Source of the DNA: Chloracidobacterium sp.
GTDB taxonomy: Bacteria > Acidobacteriota > Blastocatellia > Pyrinomonadales > Pyrinomonadaceae
Direction of reading: 5' to 3'
DNA: 64,000 nucleotides
NCBI GenBank assembly: GCA_016720705.1
Contig: JADKKB010000007.1
Span: 2,232,001 to 2,296,000 of the forward strand
In this document: piece after piece, positions 54,473-64,000 of the stretch
Position numbering within the stretch: the first letter of the stretch is position 1
Layout: the number at the start of each line of letters is the position of its first letter
The notes under the pieces: generated by a model
What the model was told of the DNA's origin: nothing
The model's database searches: none
Seen by the model: only the letters and a program-made list of their open reading frames with translations
Made by a program: the position numbers and the translations under genes

Positions 54473-55083
54473 GCGGCTCAATTCCATCTTCAAGAATTCT
54501 CACGATCCCTAACATTCTGACATTTATCAGAATGGGTCTGATACCTGTATTTGCGAGTATGCTGTACTACGGCAAGGTCGAGTGGGCACTGATCATTTTT
54601 GTGCTCGCGGGCATTTCGGATGGGATCGACGGTTTTATCGCACGTCGTTTCGGGCAGGAATCCGAACTCGGGACCATCATCGACCCCATCGCCGACAAAC
54701 TATTGATGACGGTTGCGTTCATTGTACTGACGCTGCCGAACGTGCTGCCGCAAACGAGGCATTTGCCGATACCGTTCTGGGTAACGGCGGCGGTCATCGG
54801 CCGCGACGTTTTGATCGTCACCGTCGCCGCGGCAATTAATGTAATGACCGGTTTTCGTGGGTTTAAGCCGTCGTGGCTCGGCAAAGCCAGCACTTTTGTG
54901 CAGGTAGTGGCCGTGACGCTCGTCCTCGCGGCGGCGGTCACGGGTATCCACATACATTTGCCGACGACATATTTCATCGTCGCACTATTTGCCGCGCTGT
55001 CAGGCGTGCATTACGTATTTCACGTTGCACGCCTGATGCGTGAGGCCGAATCCACAGAGCCCGAAAGTGATGTCCGAACTTAG
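54469..55083 (+). CDS. pgsA: CDP-alcohol phosphatidyltransferase (phosphatidylglycerophosphate synthase-like)
   Basis: 204 residues from ATG 54469, overlapping the upstream stop; the longer frame from 54427 is less likely. The family motif DGx2ARx8Gx3Dx3D is at SDGIDGFIARRFGQESELGTIIDPIADK. About six hydrophobic helices span the protein. It transfers a phosphatidyl group from CDP-diacylglycerol to an alcohol such as glycerol-3-phosphate. It converges on the next gene with a 4-base overlap of stops. The acceptor alcohol is inferred. Confidence 0.9.
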   Translation: MSGSIPSSRILTIPNILTFIRMGLIPVFASMLYYGKVEWALIIFVLAGISDGIDGFIARRFGQESELGTIIDPIADKLLMTVAFIVLTLPNVLPQTRHLPIPFWVTAAVIGRDVLIVTVAAAINVMTGFRGFKPSWLGKASTFVQVVAVTLVLAAAVTGIHIHLPTTYFIVALFAALSGVHYVFHVARLMREAESTEPESDVRT

Positions 55084-56018
55084 AATTTCTTCGGCTCTGC
55101 CATCGGCTTAGTGTTGGCATACTTAATAAATTCAACAAGTCCGTCCTCGGTCTTATTCTTAAATTTATAGATCTGCACCAGCCTCGGTTTCCAAATACTC
55201 AGATTCGGGTTTTTCTCGGTTTCTGCACGAGTTACGGTGCGGGCATACGCGTCCATCAGCGATTCGAGGATATTATCGACCCTGGCCTTTTCCGTCTTAT
55301 AATCGGCGTCGCTTAATGCTTTGCCTTCGACCTTTGTATTCAGTACCTTTGAGGCACTCTCGTATTGCGATTCGTAATACGACGCGATCATCGAATACGG
55401 GTCGGCACTGTCCTTGATCGCCGAGTCCACAAGCGTTGCCCGATAGATCTCAACTATCCCCGTATTCATATCCTGCTCAAAGCTCAGAACGCCTGCAATA
55501 TAGTGCATAAACGCGACCGCCGTGCTTTTGTCCTTGAACGGGAAAAACTCCTTTGGCATCGTACCGGCGTCAAAAAGTTGTGAAGTCCTTTTGGCAAACG
55601 ATATCGTGTCATCTGCAAAGACGCGGTCCTTTGTCCCGACGGTCGCGTTGTATCCGGCAAATGCCAGATTCATTAGCACGTCAACATTGTTGGGTTGCTC
55701 AGCAAGTATCTCTTTTCCGAGAGCAAATGCCTCAGGATACTTTTTACCGTCGATCGCCGCATAAAAAGCGGGGTCGCGATACTTTACGTAAAACGTCTTG
55801 ACCTTTGCGATCCGGTTATCTTTTTCGTTGCCAAAGCGTTTGAGGAAATCCTTGCTGAGTTGAAACGCCTTTTCCATATCCTCAGGCTTTTTGGTGTTAG
55901 AGAGTGTTGCGATCTGCTTAAAAAGCTCATCCATTGACGGCGAACTTTGCGCCGAGACAAAACTAACGAGCATAAGTGCGATAAGGGCACACGAGACGAT
56001 CGAAAATGATCTGTTCAT
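55080..56018 (-). CDS. Secreted helical-repeat (TPR-like) hypothetical protein
   Basis: 312 residues with a signal peptide (about 1-24, ending VSFVSAQ). The rest is helical: MEKAFQLSKDFLKRFGNEKDNR, YPEAFALGKEILAEQPNNVDVLMNLAFAGYNA, RVDNILESLMDAYARTV. At least two TPR-like hairpins can be seen. No catalytic residue. A periplasmic scaffold is likely. Family unknown to me. Confidence 0.7.
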   Translation of the reverse strand: MNRSFSIVSCALIALMLVSFVSAQSSPSMDELFKQIATLSNTKKPEDMEKAFQLSKDFLKRFGNEKDNRIAKVKTFYVKYRDPAFYAAIDGKKYPEAFALGKEILAEQPNNVDVLMNLAFAGYNATVGTKDRVFADDTISFAKRTSQLFDAGTMPKEFFPFKDKSTAVAFMHYIAGVLSFEQDMNTGIVEIYRATLVDSAIKDSADPYSMIASYYESQYESASKVLNTKVEGKALSDADYKTEKARVDNILESLMDAYARTVTRAETEKNPNLSIWKPRLVQIYKFKNKTEDGLVEFIKYANTKPMAEPKKF

Positions 56019-56133
56019 ATCTAATTCCTTTCAGACTAAAATGAGTACGAAGTAAATATATCAGCCGCGATTTCGTGCATTCAAATGCGGCACAGCATTT
56101 TTTAGTAAATACCGCCGGAAATTAAGGTAGTGA

Positions 56134-57429
56134 CTATTTGGTCGTGCAAGTAACGAAAATACCGGACGATGCGAATTTCGGATCCAGACGTTTGTTTGAG
56201 CCGTAGATAACACACTTGCCGGTCCGCGAGATCGCCGGTGTGCCGACCGCGGATGTCAGGTCTCTGGAGACCGCTATTGTCTCACCGGCGGCAACGTGCC
56301 GAACCACGAGATTTCCGCCGAGATTTTTGGCGTTTGTATTAAAGGCAACAAGGCTGCCGTTGTATGTGATCGCGATCTTTTCGCCCTGGCCGATCGGACT
56401 GTCGCCGTCGCCTTGCGAGCCAAGTGCCGCCGTACTGGCTCGCACCACATTCCCGCCGGTGGTGTCGGTGACGAATACATCCTGCAGTTTATTGGTATCG
56501 TTGCCGACCATATTCGCGGCCGTCGTCGCATACGCTACGCGGCGCCCATCGCCTGAGATAGACGGCGACACCACGCGGCTTGAGCTCTCAGTGCCTTGAT
56601 CGCGGTCAGATCCCGATTGCGTTAGGCTGATACGCCTGAGTTTCGGATTGCCCGCTTCGTATATAAATATGTCCCAGAGATTGTTTTTGTCGCCTTCGGC
56701 GAGTGTCGAGGCAAATGAGTAAAACGCGAGTTTCGATCCGTCTTCCGAGATCGAAGGCCGCGAACCGCCTACGCCCTTCTTTGTTTTTGGGTCGATGGTG
56801 ATCAATTTCGTCGAGCCGCTGAGCATATCTTTTAAGTAAACATTTACCGTACTTGTGCCCTCGACACCCGGCGTTATATTACTCGCGCCGGACGTGTATG
56901 CGATAAATCGGCCATTACCCGAGATCGTCGGTTCAAAGCTCTCGGAGTTGGTCTCGATCTCACCGGGTCCTGTGCTTACCGCCGTGGTAGTACCCGTTTT
57001 CGCATTCCAAACAAAAATGTCTCGAACGCCGTTTGTGTCGATCGGCACAAGATTGGTCGCGTATGACTCATATGCGATCGCCATTCCATCCGCCGAGATC
57101 GCCGGTGCGAAGCTGTTTTGATTGCCCTCGACACCGTTCATACCTCTACTGACCAAACGTGTTTCGCCGGTTTTACGGTCTCGCCAGATTATCTGCCGAT
57201 ATTTGCCAAGCGAACCGCCTAAGCCCTTTGCGCTCGAGATGAATGCCACAAATCGGCCCTCATCCTCTCCGGTGCCGCCGATAACCGGGGCGGTCGAGTC
57301 GTAAAATGTACCGACCGACTTGCCGTCCGTACTGCGGCTCACCAGTTCATTAGTTGCCTGAGAGTAGGCCGCGGTCGAAAGCACCGACGCGGCAAAGATT
57401 AGGGCGATGTGATACTTAATTGATCTCAT
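56134..57429 (-). CDS. Secreted TolB/PD40-like beta-propeller protein
   Basis: 431 residues with a signal peptide (about 1-23, ending TAAYSQ). Six or seven repeats of the form FAPAISADGMAIAYESYATNL / VVSPSISGDGRRVAYATTAANM (a WD40-like propeller) fill the rest, and a single cysteine pair is near the C-terminus (KCVIYG, VTCTT). Such proteins bind other proteins in the periplasm. The ligand is unknown. It is divergent from dnaK with 195 bases between. Confidence 0.88.
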   Translation of the reverse strand: MRSIKYHIALIFAASVLSTAAYSQATNELVSRSTDGKSVGTFYDSTAPVIGGTGEDEGRFVAFISSAKGLGGSLGKYRQIIWRDRKTGETRLVSRGMNGVEGNQNSFAPAISADGMAIAYESYATNLVPIDTNGVRDIFVWNAKTGTTTAVSTGPGEIETNSESFEPTISGNGRFIAYTSGASNITPGVEGTSTVNVYLKDMLSGSTKLITIDPKTKKGVGGSRPSISEDGSKLAFYSFASTLAEGDKNNLWDIFIYEAGNPKLRRISLTQSGSDRDQGTESSSRVVSPSISGDGRRVAYATTAANMVGNDTNKLQDVFVTDTTGGNVVRASTAALGSQGDGDSPIGQGEKIAITYNGSLVAFNTNAKNLGGNLVVRHVAAGETIAVSRDLTSAVGTPAISRTGKCVIYGSNKRLDPKFASSGIFVTCTTK

Positions 57430-57522
57430 AGTGTTAGAACCTCGGACGTAACTATACTATTTGATGCCGTCAGCGATGTAATACGAAGGCAAAAAAATCT
57501 ATATCGAACAATCAAATTTAAA

Positions 57523-57543
57523 CTTGACAACAACGCACTCAAG
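57523..57543. promoter_or_regulatory. HAIR-type HspR operator overlapping the dnaK promoter
   Basis: CTTGACA-N7-ACTCAAG at 57523-57543 matches the HspR-associated inverted repeat consensus CTTGAGT-N7-ACTCAAG in 12 of 14 positions. A second half-site-like CTCAAG lies at 57562-57567. HspR gene is the last gene of the same operon. Confidence 0.85.
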
Positions 57544-57552
57544 TATTATTCT
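57524..57552 (+). promoter_or_regulatory. Sigma-70-type promoter of dnaK
   Basis: TTGACA at 57524-57529, 17 bases, then TATTCT at 57547-57552 (four of six against TATAAT). The -35 is inside the HAIR repeat, so HspR binding would block polymerase. Confidence 0.75.
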
Positions 57553-57624
57553 AGCTTCAGGCTCAAGTTATCGTTTGATTTAAGTTTGGGCAGCGCAATT
57601 TTACATAGTTGGAGATTTCACATA

Positions 57625-59562
<1,938 letters not shown>

Positions 59563-59576
59563 ACCTAAAAGCAGTG

Positions 59577-59618
59577 AGCGGTAAGCAGTGGGCGATGCCG
59601 TTCACTGCTGCCGCTTTT
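59577..59618 (+). terminator. Imperfect hairpin between dnaK and dnaJ
   Basis: AGCGG-TA-AGCAGTG (59577-59590) pairs with CACTGCT-G-CCGCT (59603-59615) with a small bulge, followed by a short T-run. It may attenuate transcription or stabilise the dnaK message so that less DnaJ than DnaK is made. The T-run is short, so read-through is expected. Confidence 0.45.
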
Positions 59619-59699
59619 CTGTAGAGCATTGGACAATTGAAGATGGACGGGTCTTAAGCTAAACTGCTCTCGACCCGCAGCTTAGAGTTCACGATATTG

Positions 59700-60869
59700 A
59701 TGGCAAAAAAGGACTATTACCATTTACTTGGCGTAAAAAAGGATGCAAAGGCTGACGAGATCAAAAAAGCCTATCGCCGCCTTGCGCGAAAGCATCACCC
59801 GGACGTAAACCCGGGCGATACGGCGTCTGAGGACAAGTTCAAGGAGGTTCAGGAGGCTTACGACGTTTTGTCCGACGATAAAAAGCGTAAGGTCTTTGAC
59901 CACTTTGGATACTACGCCGACAATCTGGACATCAATTCGCCGTATGGAGCGGGCGGCGGTTCACCGGGCGGCGGTGCCGCGGGTTATGATTTTTCAGGAT
60001 TTGATTTTTCGACCGGAGCCGGCCAATCGGGCGGCGGATCGAGTTTCAAAGATATCTTTTCGGACTTTTTTGGCGGCGGAGGCACAGGTGCCCGCCCCCA
60101 ACCTGACCCGCCGCGGGCTATGCCCAAAAAAGGCCGCGATATCGAGATACCGCTTGCGTTGAGTTTCGAAGAGGCATTTTCGGGACTGACGACCAACATC
60201 ACCGTGAGCCGCTCAGAGCAGTGCTCTAGGTGCCATGGTGCGGGCGACACGGGTGGCCCGGTGGTCAATTGTCCTACCTGTAAGGGCAGCGGGCAAGTGA
60301 TGCGATCCGGCGGCCGTCTGCAGTTTTCTCAAGGCTGCACCGACTGTGAAGGTACCGGACGCCGTCGCCAACCGTGCAGCTTATGCAGTGGCAAGGGCGT
60401 GACGCCAAAGAGTGAGCAGGTCAAGGTCAAGATACCCGCCGGCGTCGATACGGGCTCGCGCGTACGGATCCCCAAAAAGGGACACGGCGGTCGATTAGGT
60501 GCCGAACCGGGCGATCTTTTTATCCTGACCAACGTCGGAAAGCATAAGTTCCTCGAGCGGAAGGGCGATAACGTTTATATTACGGTGCCGATCACGGTGC
60601 CTGAGGCAGCACTCGGTACCAAGATCGAAGTACCGACCGTCGAGGGCAAGGCTCAATTAAAAGTGCCGTCCGGAACGGAGTCGGGCCAGAAATTCAGATT
60701 ACGTGAACGCGGTTTTCCGTCGTTGAGAAACCCGAGCCTGCGTGGAGATCAGTTTGTCGAGGTAAAGATAATGCTGCCGCGCATACTGTCCGAAGAAACC
60801 AAGGAAGTCTTGCGGCAGTTTGAAAAGCTAAATCCGGAAAATCCCAGAAAGGTCATTGGTTTAGAATGA
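59700..60869 (+). CDS. dnaJ: Co-chaperone DnaJ (Hsp40)
   Basis: 389 residues from ATG 59700. The J domain (about 4-70) contains HHPDV; a Gly/Phe-rich stretch (about 80-130) follows. The zinc domain has four CxxCxGxG-like units (CSRCHGAG, CPTCKGSG, CTDCEGTG, CSLCSGKG), and the C-terminal substrate domains end at 389. It stimulates DnaK ATPase. It lies 137 bases after dnaK, beyond the small hairpin; hspR follows. Confidence 0.97.
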   Translation: MAKKDYYHLLGVKKDAKADEIKKAYRRLARKHHPDVNPGDTASEDKFKEVQEAYDVLSDDKKRKVFDHFGYYADNLDINSPYGAGGGSPGGGAAGYDFSGFDFSTGAGQSGGGSSFKDIFSDFFGGGGTGARPQPDPPRAMPKKGRDIEIPLALSFEEAFSGLTTNITVSRSEQCSRCHGAGDTGGPVVNCPTCKGSGQVMRSGGRLQFSQGCTDCEGTGRRRQPCSLCSGKGVTPKSEQVKVKIPAGVDTGSRVRIPKKGHGGRLGAEPGDLFILTNVGKHKFLERKGDNVYITVPITVPEAALGTKIEVPTVEGKAQLKVPSGTESGQKFRLRERGFPSLRNPSLRGDQFVEVKIMLPRILSEETKEVLRQFEKLNPENPRKVIGLE

Positions 60870-60934
60870 GCCCACGGGCGAGGTCCTGAGATCGATATTG
60901 TCCTCAAGGATGATCCCTGCAGCTATATGATCAG

Positions 60935-61336
60935 ATGAAGAAGCGAGTTAAGACATACACGATCAGTGCGGTCGCTGAGATGTACGAGATACATCCGCAG
61001 ACGCTTCGCCTGTATGAGCGCGAGGGTCTGCTGCTGCCGTCACGTTCGGTGGGAAATACGAGACTCTACGAAGACTCGGATCTCGAGCGGCTTGAGATAA
61101 TTTTGTCGCTGACTCGCGAGTTGGGCGTCAATCTCGCCGGCGTCGAGATCATCCTCAATATGCGTGAAAAGATGGACGAGATGCGGCGAGAGTTTGAAAG
61201 ATTCTTTGGCTATCTTAAGGATCACGCCAATGAATTTGCCGCCCACAACGCTTCATTTTCGTCGACCGAAGCACTTATCCCTATCTCTCGTGCGCGTGTG
61301 ATCCGCATACGCGAAACGCATTCGTCCGAAGACTGA
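60935..61336 (+). CDS. hspR: MerR-family heat-shock repressor HspR
   Basis: 133 residues. The N-terminal winged-helix shows ISAVAEMYEIHPQTLRLYEREGLLLPSRS, the HspR signature (HPQTLRxYExxGL), and a coiled segment (ILNMREKMDEMRREFERFF). HspR represses dnaK operons with DnaK as co-repressor by binding HAIR repeats, one of which is present at 57523. It lies 65 bases after dnaJ. The regulation is well supported by both gene and site. Confidence 0.93.
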   Translation: MKKRVKTYTISAVAEMYEIHPQTLRLYEREGLLLPSRSVGNTRLYEDSDLERLEIILSLTRELGVNLAGVEIILNMREKMDEMRREFERFFGYLKDHANEFAAHNASFSSTEALIPISRARVIRIRETHSSED

Positions 61337-61471
61337 TACCATTTCGGCACAACTTTTGTATACCTTATACCGCCTTCAGCGATAAGTGCGGCTTTCCGTG
61401 CAGTTTTGCGTTAGGTCGTTTTTTCGGCTACGATTGCTTTCATTCAGACTGAATTGTAGTAGGAGAAATTG

Positions 61472-64000
61472 ATGCTAGCTAGAATCTCGACAGTTTTGTT
61501 TACGGCCACGATATTGCTGGCCATTTGTACGTTGGCGGCACTCGGCCAGGACCTCGATGACGTAACCGTTAGCGGCCGTGTCACTGATTCGAACGGCCTG
61601 GCGGTCGTAGGTGCTACGGTTGCGGTCACGCTCGGTGAAACCGGCGTTGCACGAACTATTATCACTGACGATGACGGGCGATACCGCTTTTTGAAGCTCA
61701 AGCCCGGCACGTACAAGATCAAGGTCACTGCCGACGGATTTGGTCCTCAAGAGACTCCGGACATCGCTACGATATCAGCACAAAATGTGGCTAAGGACTT
61801 TACTCTCCGCCCGGCCGACGTGCGTGCAGAGCAAGTCGTAACGGTGACCGAAGACAGCGGTCCGCCGGTCGACACTACGCGAACGATAGTCGGCGGCACG
61901 ATTGCCGAACGTGAGATCGAAGAGATACCTAATACATCACGCAACCCGCTCGATCTCGTACTTACATTGGGCGGCACGTCCGAGGAGCAACTCTCGACCA
62001 GTGGCCTCGCCGAGGACCGGGGAGCCAACCCGAGTTCGGCGCCGCTTGAGCAGGGCAATTTCTCGATTTCAGGCGGAACGGCGTATTCAAACAATATTAC
62101 GATCGACGGCCTTGATAATAACGACGACCGTTCGTCACGTGACCGCTTTCAGCCTTCGCTCGAGGCGATCGCTGAGGTCCAGGTCATCTCTAATCAGTTT
62201 TCGGCTGAATACGGTCGAGCATCGGGCGGCCGCGTTAATCTTAGAACGCGTGCCGGCGGCAAGAGACTTCGCGGACGAGCATTTTTCTTTTACCGCGATG
62301 ATGCTCTGAACGCCAACAGTTGGTACAACAACAGCCGTGCGATCCCCCGGCCTGACCTACGCGAGATGGTGCCGGGATTTTCGCTTAGCGGCCCGGTCTT
62401 TATTCCTAAGTTATACAATGGCAAGGCTCGAACGTTTTTTGCAACAACATACGAATTTACGAAGCTCGACGACACGACACTGATCGATACGTATATACCG
62501 GTCATTGCGAATCCGCGTTATACGCTACCGACGCCGACCGGCACGACGCAGTTTTGTGACAACGCTTCGCCGCTCGCGTGTACGGCGACGCCGCCGACCG
62601 CAGGATTTATGCAGCAGTACTCGGCATTGTATTCGACGCCCAATAAGAATCACGTCTGGACGGCGAGAGTGGACCATCGATTGTTCAAAAACAACGATCT
62701 TACATTTGCGATCCAATTTGCAAAGCGTACTAACCGCCGCACTAACGGCAGTTCGACGACCCGTTTGGAGAACGCATTTCAGGAAAAGAACAACAATACG
62801 ATCGCCTATAACATTACGGATAATCACGTTTTCGGTGCGAGAGCGGTAAATCAGTTTAGGGCTCAATGGTCGAAATACCAGCCAAGCTTCCAGACGGCAA
62901 GCCCGCTGGATCCGGTGGTATTGGTCGGATTCCGAAGCCCCGTTACCAATGGTGTCCAGACACTGATCGCCGGCAACTCGACGACCAGCACATCCCAGAA
63001 TTTTGCCGATTCACGAACTGAAACTCGATGGCAGTTTCAGGACTCGCTGACCTACTTATGGAAAAATCACACGTTCAAAATGGGCGTGGATATGCAAGAT
63101 GTTAACTCGGCTGTATTCGGACTTGGCGATGCTACCGGAACATTTAATTTCGGAAACGTGCTGCAGTATTCGACCAACCAGGTAACGCGTTATCGTCAGA
63201 ATTTCGGCACCAGGCAAGCCGTTAAGAATCGCTACTACGGATTCTTCTTCAACGACGAATTTAAGCCTTGGTCGAATGTCACGGTCAGTGCGGGCCTTCG
63301 CTACGAGCGTGAAACTGCTGTTACGGACAAAAACAATTTTGGCCCCAGACTCGGCGTCGCTTGGGATCCTTTCAAAAAGGGCAAGGGCGTGATCCGATTT
63401 GGAACCGGTATTTTCTATAACCGCGTACTGCTCCGCACCGTCGGTGACTCGATCCAGAACAGCGGCGGTACCTTGGTGGCATTTGACTCGAACACCATCG
63501 GCACATCAGCGTCGGACAGCAGGCGAACATTTATCCTGAACGCGATCGCCGCGAATTTTCCAAACAGCTACGCGACTGTTGACCAGTTGCGAAACCTTGT
63601 GACGACCGTATGTCCGACAGTGCCGTCGCCGCTCGGTCCGTGCAATGCGAATACCGGATTTTCGATCGGCAACCTTTCGTCGGCGGGCAATCCGCTCCGT
63701 TCGGTCGACGCCGACCTGAAGATACCGGAGAGCTATCAGTTTAACGTAGGTTTTGAACGTGAAATCTTTAAGGGTTGGGTGTTTGAGGCAAATTACACCT
63801 GGAACAAGACGGCCAGACTGTGGCGCGACTCTAACCCGAATGCACCGCGTCTGCCGGCGGGATTTACCGATTGGACACAGTGGCTGTTGGGGAACACATT
63901 CGTCCTGACCAACCAGAACGGCACCACGACCCGTACGTACAGTTTCGTCCTCGGGGCAAATAATGACCCGTCCGGCGTTAGCGGCACTTGCAGCTTTACG
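61472..64000 (+). CDS. TonB-dependent receptor with Cna-B-like domain (partial, runs off the window)
   Basis: 843 codons without a stop to the window end, from ATG 61472 with AGGAG upstream. A signal peptide (about 1-26, ending LAALGQ) is followed by a Cna-B-like domain (VSGRVTDSNGLAVVGATV, then GRYRFLKLKPGTYKIKV), a plug (NITIDGLDNNDDRSS, then NQFSAEYGRASGGRVNLRT) and barrel strands (FFYRDDALNANSWYNN, then FKMGVDMQDVNSAV). It resembles the 2808 gene in layout but is not a close copy. Ligand unknown. It starts 135 bases after hspR, where nothing else is recognised. Confidence 0.92.
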   Translation, partial: MLARISTVLFTATILLAICTLAALGQDLDDVTVSGRVTDSNGLAVVGATVAVTLGETGVARTIITDDDGRYRFLKLKPGTYKIKVTADGFGPQETPDIATISAQNVAKDFTLRPADVRAEQVVTVTEDSGPPVDTTRTIVGGTIAEREIEEIPNTSRNPLDLVLTLGGTSEEQLSTSGLAEDRGANPSSAPLEQGNFSISGGTAYSNNITIDGLDNNDDRSSRDRFQPSLEAIAEVQVISNQFSAEYGRASGGRVNLRTRAGGKRLRGRAFFFYRDDALNANSWYNNSRAIPRPDLREMVPGFSLSGPVFIPKLYNGKARTFFATTYEFTKLDDTTLIDTYIPVIANPRYTLPTPTGTTQFCDNASPLACTATPPTAGFMQQYSALYSTPNKNHVWTARVDHRLFKNNDLTFAIQFAKRTNRRTNGSSTTRLENAFQEKNNNTIAYNITDNHVFGARAVNQFRAQWSKYQPSFQTASPLDPVVLVGFRSPVTNGVQTLIAGNSTTSTSQNFADSRTETRWQFQDSLTYLWKNHTFKMGVDMQDVNSAVFGLGDATGTFNFGNVLQYSTNQVTRYRQNFGTRQAVKNRYYGFFFNDEFKPWSNVTVSAGLRYERETAVTDKNNFGPRLGVAWDPFKKGKGVIRFGTGIFYNRVLLRTVGDSIQNSGGTLVAFDSNTIGTSASDSRRTFILNAIAANFPNSYATVDQLRNLVTTVCPTVPSPLGPCNANTGFSIGNLSSAGNPLRSVDADLKIPESYQFNVGFEREIFKGWVFEANYTWNKTARLWRDSNPNAPRLPAGFTDWTQWLLGNTFVLTNQNGTTTRTYSFVLGANNDPSGVSGTCSFT

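Overview
The window looks like chromosomal DNA of an Acidobacteriota-type bacterium, most likely a Blastocatellia/Pyrinomonadaceae-like lineage. That placement is inference. It rests on TonB-dependent receptors with an N-terminal Cna-B-like domain, an ECF sigma factor of the kind found in Acidobacteria and Planctomycetes beside a membrane Ser/Thr kinase, several secreted proteins with PD40, delta-60, CSLREA or FG-GAP repeats, and mid-50s GC. I saw no rRNA, tRNA, CRISPR array, phage module or intact insertion sequence.

Layout. 1-2473 (minus): acyltransferase cut by the window edge, a TonB C-terminal-type secreted protein and an HD phosphohydrolase. 2808-6062: a TonB-dependent receptor closed by a strong terminator. 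6120-6887: a decayed, gene-poor stretch. 6888-12159 (minus): TPR protein, ribA, anti-sigma-like protein, sigma factor, ABC exporter. 12230-19561: SpoIIM-like membrane protein (plus), then mostly minus-strand genes: META-domain protein, glutamate racemase, a two-domain methyltransferase, a secreted protein, a B12-type radical SAM protein and DUF58. 19680-23182: small secreted protein, RRM protein, patatin and an unusual cytosolic subtilase. 23638-30195: CSLREA/FG-GAP surface protein, zinc-ribbon/low-complexity membrane protein, small HExxH protein and a UvrD-type helicase. 30370-33817: cytochrome c, SIMPL protein, ybaB-recR, orotate PRTase-like protein, Nudix. 33949-40737: M12-type protease with FG-GAP tail, M4 protease, SRA-like protein and S9 peptidase.

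40738-42006 is a scrapyard: a DHFR-family (RibD-C type) pseudogene, a DUF433/DUF5615 antitoxin-toxin pair whose toxin carries an in-frame stop, and a second DHFR-family N-terminal scrap. 42057-50979 has a PD40/FG-GAP protein, proC, a Ser/Thr kinase with its ECF sigma factor, and a delta-60/FG-GAP protein. 51258-57429 contains a membrane-anchored protein, a GNAT pseudogene, tyrS, a metallophosphoesterase overlapping a pgsA-like gene, a secreted helical-repeat protein and a secreted beta-propeller. 57625-61336 is dnaK-dnaJ-hspR, with a HAIR-type inverted repeat over the dnaK promoter. A second TonB-dependent receptor runs off the right edge.

Themes. Export and surface biology dominate: two SusC-like receptors, four proteins that carry the same six-blade FG-GAP C-terminal cassette behind four unrelated N-terminal modules, and several peptidases (M4, M12, S9, S8, HExxH). 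Less ordinary items are the shared FG-GAP cassette with its conserved extreme C-terminus, a possible caspase-like domain fused to a methyltransferase, a CxxC/CxxC subtilase without signal peptide, a stand-alone SRA-like reader, and the pseudogene cluster. No clearly new multi-gene system is proven here. The FG-GAP cassette family is the best candidate for an undescribed surface-display or export theme.
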